The notes under the pieces were generated by a model. That model saw only the letters and a list, made by a program, of their open reading frames with translations. It ran no database searches and was not told where the DNA came from. From positions 1,302,001 through 1,366,000 of the forward strand of contig ML978124.1 of the NCBI GenBank assembly GCA_010015805.1: 64,000 nt of DNA, in the 5' to 3' direction. Origin of the DNA: Rhizodiscina lignyota (lineage: Eukaryota; Ascomycota; Dothideomycetes; Aulographales; Rhizodiscinaceae). Of this stretch, positions 48,843 through 59,637 are shown piece by piece. The position numbers were made by a program, and so were the translations under genes. How positions within the stretch are numbered: the stretch's first letter is position 1; every line of letters starts with the position of its first letter.

Positions 48843-49544
48843 TTAATGATTTGCTAGCTGCTGCTTTCTTCTTGCCACTTCCTCCTTAAGCACGTTTGTA
48901 TCCCACCACGCTTTCGCTTCTACGATCTGGAGGCCGTCCGTCCCTACTCCAAAATGTTTCTCTTGGACAAGGAAGCTCAACATACGCGGTACAATGATAG
49001 GTTCTCCCGCGAGTACTCCCTTGAGCCAGAAAGTTGTTTCGGTATCGAAAAGGAATAAGTCGCCTGTCCTCGTATCTTCCAAGTTACCGGGTGCGGTTGC
49101 TGATGTTCCGTTTACTCCATTGGCCAGTACTTGTGATGAAGCAATGGACGTCGACAAGGGAGAGTCGGATACGATCCTGGTTATCTTGTTGTTATGCTGC
49201 ACCTTCTCGAACGGACCGAACAAATCGCGCATCCAATCCCAGATCTCCTCGCCTCCGTTGTACACCTTTCCGTCGGCATTGTAGAACTTGGCTTTGGGCG
49301 CGTACCATTCGTCGTATCGACATGAAAGATCGCCGGAGTCCACTTTAGCGATGTATTTCGCCATGAATGAAACTGATGCTGGAAGAGCACGGGACGATAC
49401 AGGGTCTGTCGGCAATGGTCCTGGAAATGTGATGCATTGCTGATTCAACAGCTTTGTGGTTGGCTCTTGTTTCGACGAGGCCTTGCAGAATTGCTCTTCC
49501 CTCTGGATCGCTTGGTCTTGCAGGAGGCGTACCATGTACGTCAT
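48843..49544 (-). CDS. NTF2-like (SnoaL-like) fold protein of unknown role
   Basis: A single exon of 233 residues. The central region looks like an NTF2/SnoaL-type cone fold: FMAKYIAKVDSGDLSCRYDE, then WYAPKAKFYNADGKVYNG, EEIWDWMRDLFGPFEKVQHN and, after a Ser/Ala-rich loop, GDLFLFDTETTFWLKGVLAG. Aromatic residues spaced through short strands and a pocket-like WDWM segment support this fold; it is inference from pattern, not from a search. The first 55 residues resemble a linker (TTKLLNQQCITFPGPLPTDP). There is no signal peptide or membrane segment. Enzymes and non-enzymatic binding proteins both use this fold, so I give no reaction. The gene ends 224 bp from GUT2, tail to tail. A second in-frame Met lies at codon 4. 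Confidence 0.78.
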   Translation of the reverse strand: MTYMVRLLQDQAIQREEQFCKASSKQEPTTKLLNQQCITFPGPLPTDPVSSRALPASVSFMAKYIAKVDSGDLSCRYDEWYAPKAKFYNADGKVYNGGEEIWDWMRDLFGPFEKVQHNNKITRIVSDSPLSTSIASSQVLANGVNGTSATAPGNLEDTRTGDLFLFDTETTFWLKGVLAGEPIIVPRMLSFLVQEKHFGVGTDGLQIVEAKAWWDTNVLKEEVARRKQQLANH

Positions 49545-50771
49545 GGTTGCTTGATTGATTGAAAGAGAACAGAAAATTGAGGCCTGGATTGGAATTGGAT
49601 AGATGCTTTCGAGTACAGACCTTTTTTCCTTTCTGCTACTCCGAGCATACCTATGCGGGTACCTACATATTTAATGCTCGCAACCCACACTCGCAACATG
49701 CGGCACTTTGCAGTGACGACTGCGAGCTCTTTGACATGCTGAGTAAGATGGTGCAACGCGTGCGAATAACCTACTGCGTCTGGCTCAGATGAAGATCCAA
49801 TTCGAGTTATTGGCCATTACTCGCGCAGGAGATGGACGAGTTTGGAGATGAGTAAACGAACGATTTACAACCGCTTCCCTACCGAGTCCCGCGCCAAGTT
49901 TATAGAGCGGCCGATGAGGTGCGGATATCCTTCGTGGGCGGCCGCTGTCACTCCATACATTGTCGGCGCCAAGTATTCAATTCATATGTAATCATGAGTT
50001 GCATTCCAATCCAGGCTAGTCTGTTTTGAACAACCTTGACGTAGCTTAGAAACATCTGTCCGACTGGGGTTCTGCCTTGGACTCTTAAAGTCTTGTGAAC
50101 TCCTAGGATTGAAGAAATAGTAAGAAATCCCGCTAACGTTTGATATAAACCGAAGGATGAGTCAAGAAATTTGGTATGAAGTTCGGAGCTTATGCAATAC
50201 CTAGGATAGCGATTACCGTATCGGGATACTTCCGTGCTGAGTATATACCGACACTATACCGATCAACTCGTCGGCCGCTTCTGCATACTAATCCCAGGAA
50301 TTCCTCGATGAGGCTCATCGTCGGCTTGTTTGGTGATCATGCATGGGAGTTCTCACCTGGATCCTGAAGTTTACTTAACCACGACGGCTCCGCCTCACTT
50401 ACATCTGCTTTCGGCCGGGAAGCCTCAAGCTTCTGACGCACTTGTGAAGCGCCGTCAAACTCGACATATGATGATGCTTCAGAAGTGTAAAATTCCATAT
50501 ATGTGTAGTTATGGCTGGTCCCTCGGAATCGACTGTTGTTCACTTCGAGTAATCTCTAATATGTCTTCATCGATACCGCGGATGCCGAAGGTATCCTGAA
50601 CAACAGCGATTGATGTAGTTGACATGTTCTGCCAAATGACAACTGCAGAAGAAGGAGTATATATGTTCTTATTTCACTACAACGTTTGTCTCAAGCACTG
50701 TCAGCGGTGATCTGTCAACAGAGTGCAGCAACAAACTGTTCAAACTCTCGTATATCCCCAAGGTCTGCAAC
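49545..50771. other. Divergent intergenic interval
   Basis: About 1.2 kb between the NTF2-like gene and the flavin-reductase-like gene, which face outward. Only short chance frames are visible. It should contain both promoters. Confidence 0.45.
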
Positions 50772-51722
50772 ATGCCACGCTCCGATCTCTTCTACCAGCC
50801 CGCCAAAGGCGAATCGTCGGGCCTGCCTCACGACCCTTTCAAATCCTTCGTCATCCCCCGTCCCATCGGCTGGATATCCACCACCAGTCGCGATGGCCAG
50901 GACAATCTGGCGCCGTTCAGCCAGTTCACGAACGTCTCGTTCGATCCCGCCACCATTCTGTACGCATCTCCTCGTCCAGGACCCATCCCCCAAGACGGAA
51001 TGTACTGACAATCGTCAGGTTCGTGGGCCACCAATCGCTCTACGAGAACCGCTCCAAGGACACGGTGATGAACTGCACCGAGACGAACGAGTTCGTGTGG
51101 AACATGGCGACGTACGAGCTGCGCGAGAACGTCAACTCGTCCTCGCTCGAGACATGGGTGACGAGTTCGACGAGGGCGGCATCGAGAAGGCGCCTTCGCG
51201 ACTCGTGAGGCCGCCGCGGGTAGCCAAGTCACCAGTATCTTTCGAGTGTCGTGTCTTGAACATACTGAGGATCTCGAACGAAGCGCACGGCGACAAGATG
51301 TTCGGCCCACATCTGGTGGGGACGAGCGCCATCGTCGTCGGGAGAGTGCTGGGCATTCATGTGAAGGGCGAGTACATTGCGGACCAAGGGATGAGCTGAC
51401 ACATTGTTAGGTGATGTTGCATGGGGCTTGGGATTTGGTGCTCACTGACATGTTGCAGCTCTTCGACGTGCTCAAGGCGGCGCCGATTGCGCGCCACGGC
51501 TACCATCAGTATACGCATATCGACCAGGTGTGGGATATGCACATGCCGATCATGCCAGATGACACAGCGTCCGGCGGCGTGCTGGGCGGCAACATGCAAT
51601 ACGACATCGGCGAGGATGAAGGCAAGGGAGAGAGGCAGATTGTTGGATCAGTGCCCGTGTCGGAGCCAGTGAAGCCCGACTTGAAGCGTGTCATCAGTCG
51701 TGGCAAGGCGTTCGCGCAGTAG
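50772..51722 (+). pseudogene. Flavin-reductase-like FMN-binding split-barrel protein, apparently disrupted
   Basis: The protein belongs to the flavoprotein family that binds FMN in a split barrel (DIM6/NTAB-like oxidoreductases). Exon 1 (50772-50959) reads LFYQPAKGESSGLPHDPFKS and IPRPIGWISTTSRDG; a normal 59-bp intron follows. Exon 2 (51019-51390) starts FVGHQSLYENRSKDTVMNC and reaches TYELRENVN. Its first frame runs into a stop at 51206-51208. The continuation, PSRLVRPPRVAKSPVSFECR, lies one frame over, so one base is missing (or two added) near 51145-51165. The last exon (51459-51722) begins LFDVLKAAPIARHGYHQYTH. It would join the end of exon 2 exactly if an intron began at 51391, but that site reads ATGAGC, not GTGAGC. 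A GTGAAG donor at 51361 could rescue splicing at the cost of ten residues. Sequencing error could explain one lesion. Confidence 0.65.
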
Positions 51723-52706
51723 GGCGCTGGAACATGACTAATGCCTCTGGCATTATGGATTTGAATATTCGTATGCAGTGCGCTACGGGAGATGGAAGCC
51801 GGCCGGAATTTGTCAGGTGAAATTGCAAAGACACGTTCCAAGTGTTGCTGCGCAGGCTCCCGCATGTCGTGAACGATTAATTTGGAAGCAGTTCAATTTG
51901 GCGTACCCCCTGGTCGAACTTAGCGACACTAGGAAAACAACTTCTCGATGGTGAGTACGATAACGAAGTATTGTGAGTGGTGCCAGCTCTGAATTTTGGC
52001 TCCGAGTCGCTTGGACATATCGTGTTCTTCTCTCTACGAGTTCGTTGTATGTTACTAGGGAGTGTCGACCAGGTACCTTGGCCTCATTTTCATGTATCGA
52101 GGCTAGTGTTACAAGTAAGTCCTGCTCGCTTATAGTCTCGAGACTGCCTTTTTGGTATCTTTAGCTAAGAACACACGAGGCTCAGAGTGGTATTTGCTAA
52201 GTTCGTCGCCGCTTGTAGCCCCGATGCTGAAGAATGACAATTTGGCCAGGCTGGCTGCATGGTTCGTCTCTCACACATTAATAATCGTGCCCGTCAGTGT
52301 CATTTGGAGGCCAGAGTTCAATGCAGGGAGCAAAACGACATCAAGAATATGATGGAGAGTGACATGGGCTGACAATGACGGAATGAGACAGTCGTGAGAC
52401 GAGAAGTTTTGGAAATGCCTGGGAAACGCACAGGACTTCACCATTTCCTAGTTTGCTGCCTCAGCAAAAGTACCAAATGTTGTGAGTATATACGATGCCC
52501 AAGAATACTATACACAATGATGCCCACCTAGCCAGAATAGAGGCGATGCTATATACTCACAGAACCGAAGATATCCGCGAAGCTATAGGTGAATTAGAGA
52601 GCCATGAGACTGCCGTGGTATAGGACGCTGAAATAGACTGCGAAAACCCAGATATGAAGCGCACGCACCAGTCAATAGGCATGTACGCATACTGTCCAGA
52701 GTCTCT
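51723..52706. other. Convergent intergenic interval
   Basis: About 980 bp between the stop of the flavin-reductase-like gene and the stop of the PQ-loop gene. I see only short frames and no recognisable element. Confidence 0.45.
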
Positions 52707-53744
52707 TCATTCGACTGCTTCATTCGCAGTCGGATCGCCGAAAGCATGGAACTGTGCAAAGATGATTCCATCTTCGACCATAGTTCCTAGTGAACCAAGC
52801 AGCCAGGGGAGGTTGGTGAGGAAGTACTCTTTCTCGACCGAGTGGAAGAGGATTCCCGCACCATATGTCGCATTGCCGAGCAACGACAGCAGAAAGAACA
52901 AGAGGCTCAGGCCCTCGCAGCTCCGCTCGCGCTGGTTCTTGATGATCTGGGGAATTCGAGCTCTAGCAGACATGGTTAGTATTTAGTTTACCTTGTCTCG
53001 CATGACCCCGACTTGCAACTGATAAGAGGAAGAGACTCACCCAAGATAGCACACGGCGCTGATATATCCCAATATCTGCGCGCCGAGAGCCATCTGCGTC
53101 CCGCCCTCAGGATCATCTACAGGCGAAGGCGCCCACACGCCGCTCCTCCACGCAATCGCCCAGCCCGCCGTGCCAGCAGCGCATATCAGCAGGATGGAGA
53201 TGGTATTCTTAACCCACGCGCTCTTTCCCCTCCCCTCTTCAAGAATGCTCGCTAGACTCTCCCTCCGCTCGCTGTGCCTATGCATGCGCCTGCTCGCACT
53301 GCTCCGCCGCCTGCTGCCCGGCAGGCCAATATTCGACTGGCTCTCACTCGTAGTCCTCCTCCTCAGCAGCGGCTCAACCTCCCCCTCACCGCCGCTGCCC
53401 TGACTCTCCGCGCGGCTCCTCTTCCGCGCCTCCCTCCTCCTATTCAGCACGTCGTAATACACGCACTGGCTAATCAGCACCGTGTCGGCGATGCAGAAGT
53501 ACACGGCGAGCGCGACGACGGTCGGCACCAGGCCCGCCCACGCCGCGCCCGCCAGGTTCGTCACGTCGCCGACCATCCACACGCACAGGAACAGCAGCGA
53601 GATGCCGTCGGCGGAGCCCTGCCGATAGTTCTCCACGAGCTGCGGGATGAGCAGGAAGATCCACGCCGCGAGCGACACGCTGCCGGTGATGCCGCTGAGC
53701 GCCTCGTTCCAGCGCAGCGGGATGGCGGACGGGTCGGCCGACAT
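52707..53744 (-). CDS. PQ-loop vacuolar amino-acid transporter (Ypq1/Rtc2-like)
   Basis: PQ-loop proteins of the Ypq/PQLC2 group export cationic amino acids from the vacuole or lysosome. Two exons join in phase, 53041-53744 and 52707-52962, giving 319 residues; the 78-bp intron has a GTGAGT donor. About seven membrane segments are visible. The first PQ motif is LIPQLVENYRQGSADGISLL near residues 33-52, and the second is ARIPQIIKNQRERSCEGLSL just after the splice junction at about 235. Pro-Gln pairs in both are intact. A long basic, Ser-rich loop (about 103-175; EPLLRRRTTSESQ, GSRRRSSASRRMHRHSERRE) separates the two halves, and this loop would be cytosolic. The C-terminus ends DGIIFAQFHAFGDPTANEAV. 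The family assignment is firm; the specific orthologue among Ypq1, Ypq2 and Rtc2 is not. Confidence 0.87.
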
Positions 53745-54740
53745 TGTGTGAGGAGGGGCGGCCGCAGCGAGAGCCGAAGCGAGTCGATGTCCGATGGTGT
53801 CTGAGGTGAGGAATTGGCGTTTGCGAGAGCGCAGGTGTGAAGCAGCTCTGCGCGCGCCGGCCGGGCTGAAGTCGGATTGGCAGCGTGGGATTTTTTTTGT
53901 GGGGTGCAGGCAGACGAGTGAGCGTGATGACGCAGGAACCTCGAGATCTGAGATCTCACGACTGTTTCGTCACGAGGACGGCTTAGCGAGCGCCAGGCTT
54001 CTTGAAGGAGAAAGGTGTAGCGTGATTGACTCGTATATGGTGGGGACGCAGTGAGGACAATGAAAATTTGCGAGGGGAGACTCGAGAGAGGAAGGTCTTG
54101 ATAAAGAGCGGTCGAAAGTGGCGCTCCAAGCGGGTGAAAACTTCCCGAAATGGATTTGTTAGTGATTTCCGCGCCTTGATATTGGTCATGGAAATGCAGA
54201 TCTGATGCTCACCGGAATGGCATCAAGAAGATGATTGTGCACAATGGAGAGGAGCCACGTGAGACTGTTAGTTCTGAACCGCAAGAGATGCATACATAGG
54301 TAGTTAACTATTATACACTCCATTCACTTCAGCGCTTTCAATCATTTCCTCATTTCCCTCGTCACTAGGTATTGCTATGAATATGCGTGCCGTTAGCAGC
54401 AGAGAGTATGAATTCCCACGAGCCATTGTGCCAGAGTCGGATGTCTTCCCAAGAAGCAAAATAAACGCCTTCAACAATGCATCCTGAAACCGCTCAAATA
54501 TAAAACTCAGAACAACGCGCAGGATGCTACCCATCCATCCTTTCTTTCGCAAAAAGACCTGCGACCTCCCATCATCATCGCATTACGTGACCCAAAACCA
54601 CCGTGGTATCCCATGCAAATGAACGAATCAAATTTTTCCATGTCCCATAATTTCCTCGGGACATGCAGAAGAAGAAACTCCGGATCTTGCTTGCCATACT
54701 CCTGCTGCTCTTTCAAATTCTGCTGCAATTGCAGTCATTG
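53745..54740. other. PQ-loop upstream / RGS downstream interval
   Basis: About 1 kb between two minus-strand genes. It should hold the PQ-loop promoter and the RGS 3' region. Nothing else is recognisable. Confidence 0.45.
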
Positions 54741-56015
54741 TTATTCCTCTTCCATGACTACTCCTCCTGGGCTTCCCCCGCTCCGGCTCCTCGTCTGACT
54801 CTTTCTCAGCCCCAATTTCGTGCCTACTCTCTTCCACGCGCTTGCTTCCCTCGGGCTCTCCATTGCCATGGGGCTGCTGATTGTCGCACTCAGCGGGCTT
54901 CCTTCGTAAGGCTGGCAGTCGCTCATTGGTGGCGTTGTTGGCGGCGTATGTAGTCCAGCGACTGGACCACCATTCGCGCTCATAGATGTAGAAGTGGTAG
55001 TAGAGACCGTGGACAATAGATCGTCGGTCATATCGGAATCTGCTGGAGACGGAGATTTAGAATCCATTGATGCCGAATAAGGGGATGCTGATGCTCGCTG
55101 AGAAGAAGTGGCAAGGCCACGGACTGACAGACCACGGGCGAGTTGGGAGAAGGTTGAAGGAGCAGAGGCACGGTTGGAAGACATACTTGAGGAAGAGGCA
55201 GTGTAAGAAGCAGACATCGGCTGATGCTGCTGATTTGGTGACGAGCGCCGTTTGCTGCGGCGGTAGAGGCCCCGCTCATCATATGACCGGGAGAGCGGAT
55301 GTGCTGAGGCGGATTGAGAATGGTGGTGTTGAGGATGAGGTTGAGATACAGAGGCTGAGTTGAGGTTTTCGTCCGAGGAATTTTGGTAGTCGGGATGCGC
55401 AGACTGGGGGAAACAGCTGTTTAAGAAGGGGACGAGGACTGATTCTTCCATAAGTGCATAGACGTGTTGAACAGCGCTGTCAAGGGAGTTGGGTGGAGGC
55501 GGCATACCACCAAGTCCGTGGACGAGCGAAAGAAGCTGATTTCGAACCTCGCTTGGAATGTTGACTTCGCGAGGTCCGTTGGGAGCAATGTAGGCTTCTA
55601 GCAATCGTTGCCAAAGCATCAGGAGATAGTTTGCTTCTTCGCTTGTCGGTAATAAGACACCCCCCGGGATTCGCCCCACCATCTTCGTATAGTGCTTTCC
55701 GTAGCGAGACGCATCCATCGTGAACTCCAGCGTTTCCAGACAGTGGTTTTGTGAGAGATATGCCATGAAGGCACTCAGCGTCCATGGTGACGGTGATTCG
55801 TTTGCGAGTATTTCCGAAAGATTTGGTCTTCGCGGACAGTACGGTCCTTGTGCGCCGAATGTTCGGGGTATTGCCACGCTCAGTGGCCGAGTGGGGACAA
55901 ACGTCTCCCCCATCGTAACGTCTTCTTCGTCGAGAGCCACCGAGGCTCGGGGAGAGGAGTCGGTAGATGCGATGTGAACTTTCAGATCCTGAGGTGCGCG
56001 TTTGCGACTGTTCAT
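54741..56015 (-). CDS. RGS-domain protein (RgsA-like)
   Basis: Regulator of G-protein signalling proteins speed GTP hydrolysis by G-alpha subunits and so damp nutrient, stress and developmental signals. This is an intron-less frame of 424 residues. The start is the first true ATG (MNSRKRAPQDLKV); the open frame upstream begins only at a TTG. The RGS domain spans about 63-205: RPNLSEILANESPSPWTLSA, FMAYLSQNHCLETLEFTMDA, LLMLWQRLLEAYIAPNGPRE, and VQHVYALMEESVLVPFLNSC. It is split by a short Gly-rich insert (GRIPGGVLLPTSEE). The C-terminal half is low-complexity: a His/Gln/Ser stretch near 235, Arg-rich RRSKRRSSPNQ, Ser/Thr runs, and a basic end (LGLRKSQTRSRSGG). I compare it to Aspergillus RgsA from the pattern before and within the first RGS helix, from memory. 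There is no DEP domain, so it is not FlbA-like. Confidence 0.83.
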   Translation of the reverse strand: MNSRKRAPQDLKVHIASTDSSPRASVALDEEDVTMGETFVPTRPLSVAIPRTFGAQGPYCPRRPNLSEILANESPSPWTLSAFMAYLSQNHCLETLEFTMDASRYGKHYTKMVGRIPGGVLLPTSEEANYLLMLWQRLLEAYIAPNGPREVNIPSEVRNQLLSLVHGLGGMPPPPNSLDSAVQHVYALMEESVLVPFLNSCFPQSAHPDYQNSSDENLNSASVSQPHPQHHHSQSASAHPLSRSYDERGLYRRSKRRSSPNQQHQPMSASYTASSSSMSSNRASAPSTFSQLARGLSVRGLATSSQRASASPYSASMDSKSPSPADSDMTDDLLSTVSTTTSTSMSANGGPVAGLHTPPTTPPMSDCQPYEGSPLSATISSPMAMESPREASAWKRVGTKLGLRKSQTRSRSGGSPGGVVMEEE

Positions 56016-57639
56016 TACGTTCTTCCACAAGCTCTTCCGCGTGATTCGGTTCCCAACGCCAACGCGATGCTCAACGGTAGAAGTCGAACGCTGCGACGGC
56101 AGCTGTTGGGACGCCAGGATGACGAGTGTATCGTCGTTTGGTTCAGATATAGAGGTGGCGAGTCTTAGAGTTCGCGATGTGACTTAGATGTCGATGCTAT
56201 CGAGCCATTTGCGGGAACGCCGTGTTCTTTGTGCGAGGAGGCACGCAGATAGCAGGCAGGTACAGGACCTAAGTCCGGTAACGTCGACAGGAGGCGCTGT
56301 GTTTGCTCGGCGAGTCGCGCAGGTACAGCGAGCAGAGTCGAATTGCTGGGCCGGTTGAGGAGGTGGAAGGTGCAGGTATCCGGACGTGGATGGACGTTCT
56401 TCTGGACGGCACTCGCGCTGGACTCTTTGTTCTTCAGGGAAGGCAAGGGCGTACAACGCTTTCGCTTGAGCGGCCGGGAGGGTGCAGAGGCAGAAGAGGG
56501 CTTAGGTTCCAGCAATGGCAGCGCAGGAGCCGGGGGCCGGTGCGATTGATTAATCAGGGCGACAGTGCCAGAGTTGAGTCAGGGAGGCGAATGAGGGAGC
56601 GCGGCGAGGAGATGGCTGTGCGGCTGGAATTGGAGTACGAGCAGCGCTGCTACTAATTGTACGCTTCAGCGCCGTGGGTGGCGGATGGGACCTGCGTGCG
56701 CGTGGGCAGGCGACAAGGCTGAGGTGGAGAGTTCAGAGGTTAATTCGAGTGACGAGTGGTGTGCAATCGGCGCGGCAGAATTGGGCAGGCAAGTAGCGGG
56801 AGTAGAGAGAGAGGTAGCGTCGAAGTAGCTGGGAGAAGTAGATAGGTAGGTACAGTCCCAGTGCAGAAGGTTGTAGCAGGACGCGATAGCGAAGAGGCAC
56901 TGTAGGGGGTTGGGGGGAATAGGCAATGTAAGAGCAGTCCAGTGTCGCGCCGCCGTAGGGGGATGTAAGCGTCTTCAGTCTGCTGCTGGACACAAGGGCG
57001 AAGCTCGGATTACTGTTCGTGCTGGAGGGCAATGGGCGCTGAACGCCAGTGGCATGGAGCGCACAGTGAGATGCTCTGCTGGTGGCTTGGCGGCGCGCCG
57101 ACGAGAGGGATGCGCTGCTGGCTGCGCTCGACTGGCGTGCTATGGCCATGCTTCTAGTGCCTTTCCATGCATTCCATGCCAATCGACCCGCATCATCCTG
57201 ACTGAGTCGCCCGAATCACAGCGCGGCGTGAAATGACGCCTCGTTTCTTTGTTGCCCGCGCCGGGGCGTGTTTGGCATTCCCGACGAGCGGCGTTCATTG
57301 GCCTGCTCACCACCACAGGAAAAGGGCCGGCTCGTTGTAGGGCGACAGAAAGAATGCGCTCGCTCCATGCATTCCTCACCTCCAGCAACGCCCGCCATGC
57401 CCCTTGAGGCATGGTGTGGGCGCCGTTGCTAGCCATCGTGACGCTCCACTGCCTGCCCCTCTCTGCCTGCCCTCTCCACCACCAGGCCAAGACGAGATGC
57501 TGGAAAGGCTAAAGACGCGCGCGCTGCCGTCTATCCATCCAGGCCCTCCGCCCTCTCGTGTCTCGTAATCGATACTCTGGCCAGCTATAGTGAGTGCACG
57601 TCGATGCTGCCGTTGAGTCACGGGAGCGGGCAGCAGCAT

Positions 57640-57655
57640 CACCACCACCACCACC
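57640..57655. repeat. CAC trinucleotide run
   Basis: Five tandem CAC units plus one C, in noncoding sequence. Confidence 0.65.
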
Positions 57656-59570
57656 CTTTCCCCAGGCTGCTGCTCCTCTCAAACGCCGCCGCATGCGGCT
57701 GGCCACCCTTGCCTTGCCCGCCGTGAGAGTGCCAAGAGCGCGAGAGAAGAGGCGGCAGCGCGCATCCCGGCAGAAGCAGAGCAGCATTCTCAAACGGAGG
57801 GCAGGCCCACCGTCCCAGCGCGCCGGCTACACGCAAAGCTCCGCCGCAGGCATGGCAGATTGCAGATTGGGCGGATGAGATGGGCATGATGCCATCAATG
57901 GAACAACGGGCCCGGCGCTTCTCTTTGTTCTCGAAAACATCCATCCAGCGCACGGGTGGCACCAAGAGGCAGGGGGGGAATGGGGTCAATCGTCGCCGCT
58001 TTGGGCTGCCTGCCGTCATCCCGGCCGCCGCTTTGCTGCGTCCATGTGCTTCCATGCGACATGCTGCGAGCAGCGCCTTGGATTCGCCGATCGCGACTGG
58101 GTGGGTAGCACTCTCCGCGACTGCTATTCATGGCCGGTGATGCCAGAGGCGTCGAGGAAGCAAGCAAGCCGCTCGTCTGCATCAAATTTTCTCTTCTCTC
58201 GCCTTCCAGAAAATTTCTGCTTTCGCGCGGGAATGGAACATTCGCTCAGCGCCAGCACGGCTCATCTCTCGGACCCGTCAGCGGGCGGACGAGGGTGACT
58301 CTGAAAAGCAACACGCGCCCTCTGCCTGCCACCTGCTGCGACACTTCAACGCTCCAGCGTCCCAGCGTTTGATGAAAGCGGGTCTCCGGACATGCCATCA
58401 TTACGGAGGAGAAACGAGATCATGATTGCGTGCTTGGGCAGACCAGCTGCCATTCACGGGCTCGCAGTCAGCTGTCTCTGCTCGGGTGCCGCAGTGCTGG
58501 GAACTCAATTACGCTGGCCTGCTTCACAAGGGCAGGCAGAGACATGGCATGCACCGGGCCTGACGATTGCCAGAGAGAGTCTTGGTGCGGGGCAGCGTGC
58601 GACGATCAGCGTACAACGATGCGCGAGAACGGGCTGAGACGGATGTGACGAGCGCGTTTCATTCGCTACCTCACCCTGCCACGCCCACGTTCCGAACGTT
58701 CTGGAGGCCTTCCAGAAGATTGCCTCTTTGATTACCTGCCCCCGTCCTTGCACTTGCCTGCACACAGCGGCGATCGCACAGGGCAAGCCACAAAGGCTTG
58801 CGTCGACTGCGTTCACTTTTCCAGCACCCCGAACACCGGCGCCCGAAGCAGAAATTTCCGAGGGAGATCGCGGCTCTGAGAAGTCGATGCTGTGGCATGC
58901 TCTTTCATCATGTCGTGAGACGGGCGAACTCCTCACACGCTTGCGTCAGAATTGAAGCCCGAGCATCTGAGCATCTGCTACAAATCGCCCCCGACATCCT
59001 CACCATCTCGGTCTGCGATGTCTGACAGCCGAGAGGAATGGAGCGACGAGCATGTTTTATTTTCATCTTTCCACTCTGATCCAGGGGCACAAACGTCCGT
59101 CTACAATTTGCCACAGCTCCCAACATTTTCAAGGTTTGCTTTCGGATATGCCATGCCATGCCATGTCCATTCGCCTTTCACACCGCTCCCCACACCGCTG
59201 TGCCGCCTGCAAACGTTCGGAATACCCGTTCCTTTGATGCGGCTCCCTTAGGCGCCAGGAAGGTATGTACAGCACTTCCAACATGTCCAGGAAGTACTAT
59301 GGTACCTGAATGGTTCCTTTTTCTAGACGCCGACATTTCGCGTTTCGCATGCAGGCACCGAGGCGTCGAAAGGCGCAAGTCCAGAACTCTCTCATCCTTC
59401 CATTCCAACGTCGCTGCACTGCACCTCATCAACGTGCTTCAGTATCTTCGTTCCTCCTCCACTCATGCGCTGTCGCGGAGTCGCTTGTGCATCTCGCAGG
59501 CCTGATTCCAGTTCCTATTGCCCCAATCTCCCCAATTCTCAGGCTTCCCACGTGGATGCCCTTACCCGAC

Positions 59571-59589
59571 CCTATCCTATCCTATCCTC
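59571..59589. repeat. CCTAT pentanucleotide run
   Basis: Three tandem CCTAT units and a partial fourth, in a pyrimidine-rich noncoding stretch near the stop of the RUS gene. Confidence 0.65.
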
Positions 59590-59637
59590 TTCCCTATCGT
59601 CTTACTCCCATCTTAATAATCCCTCTGAGGCAGCCTC

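Larger units (their letters stand above)
56016..59637. other. G+C-rich gene-free interval upstream of the RGS gene
   Basis: About 3.6 kb between the RGS start and the RUS/DUF647 stop. Many chance frames occur on both strands, as expected in G+C-rich DNA, and none has a domain. Short CAC and CCTAT repeats are listed separately. The region may include a long RGS promoter or leader. Confidence 0.45.
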
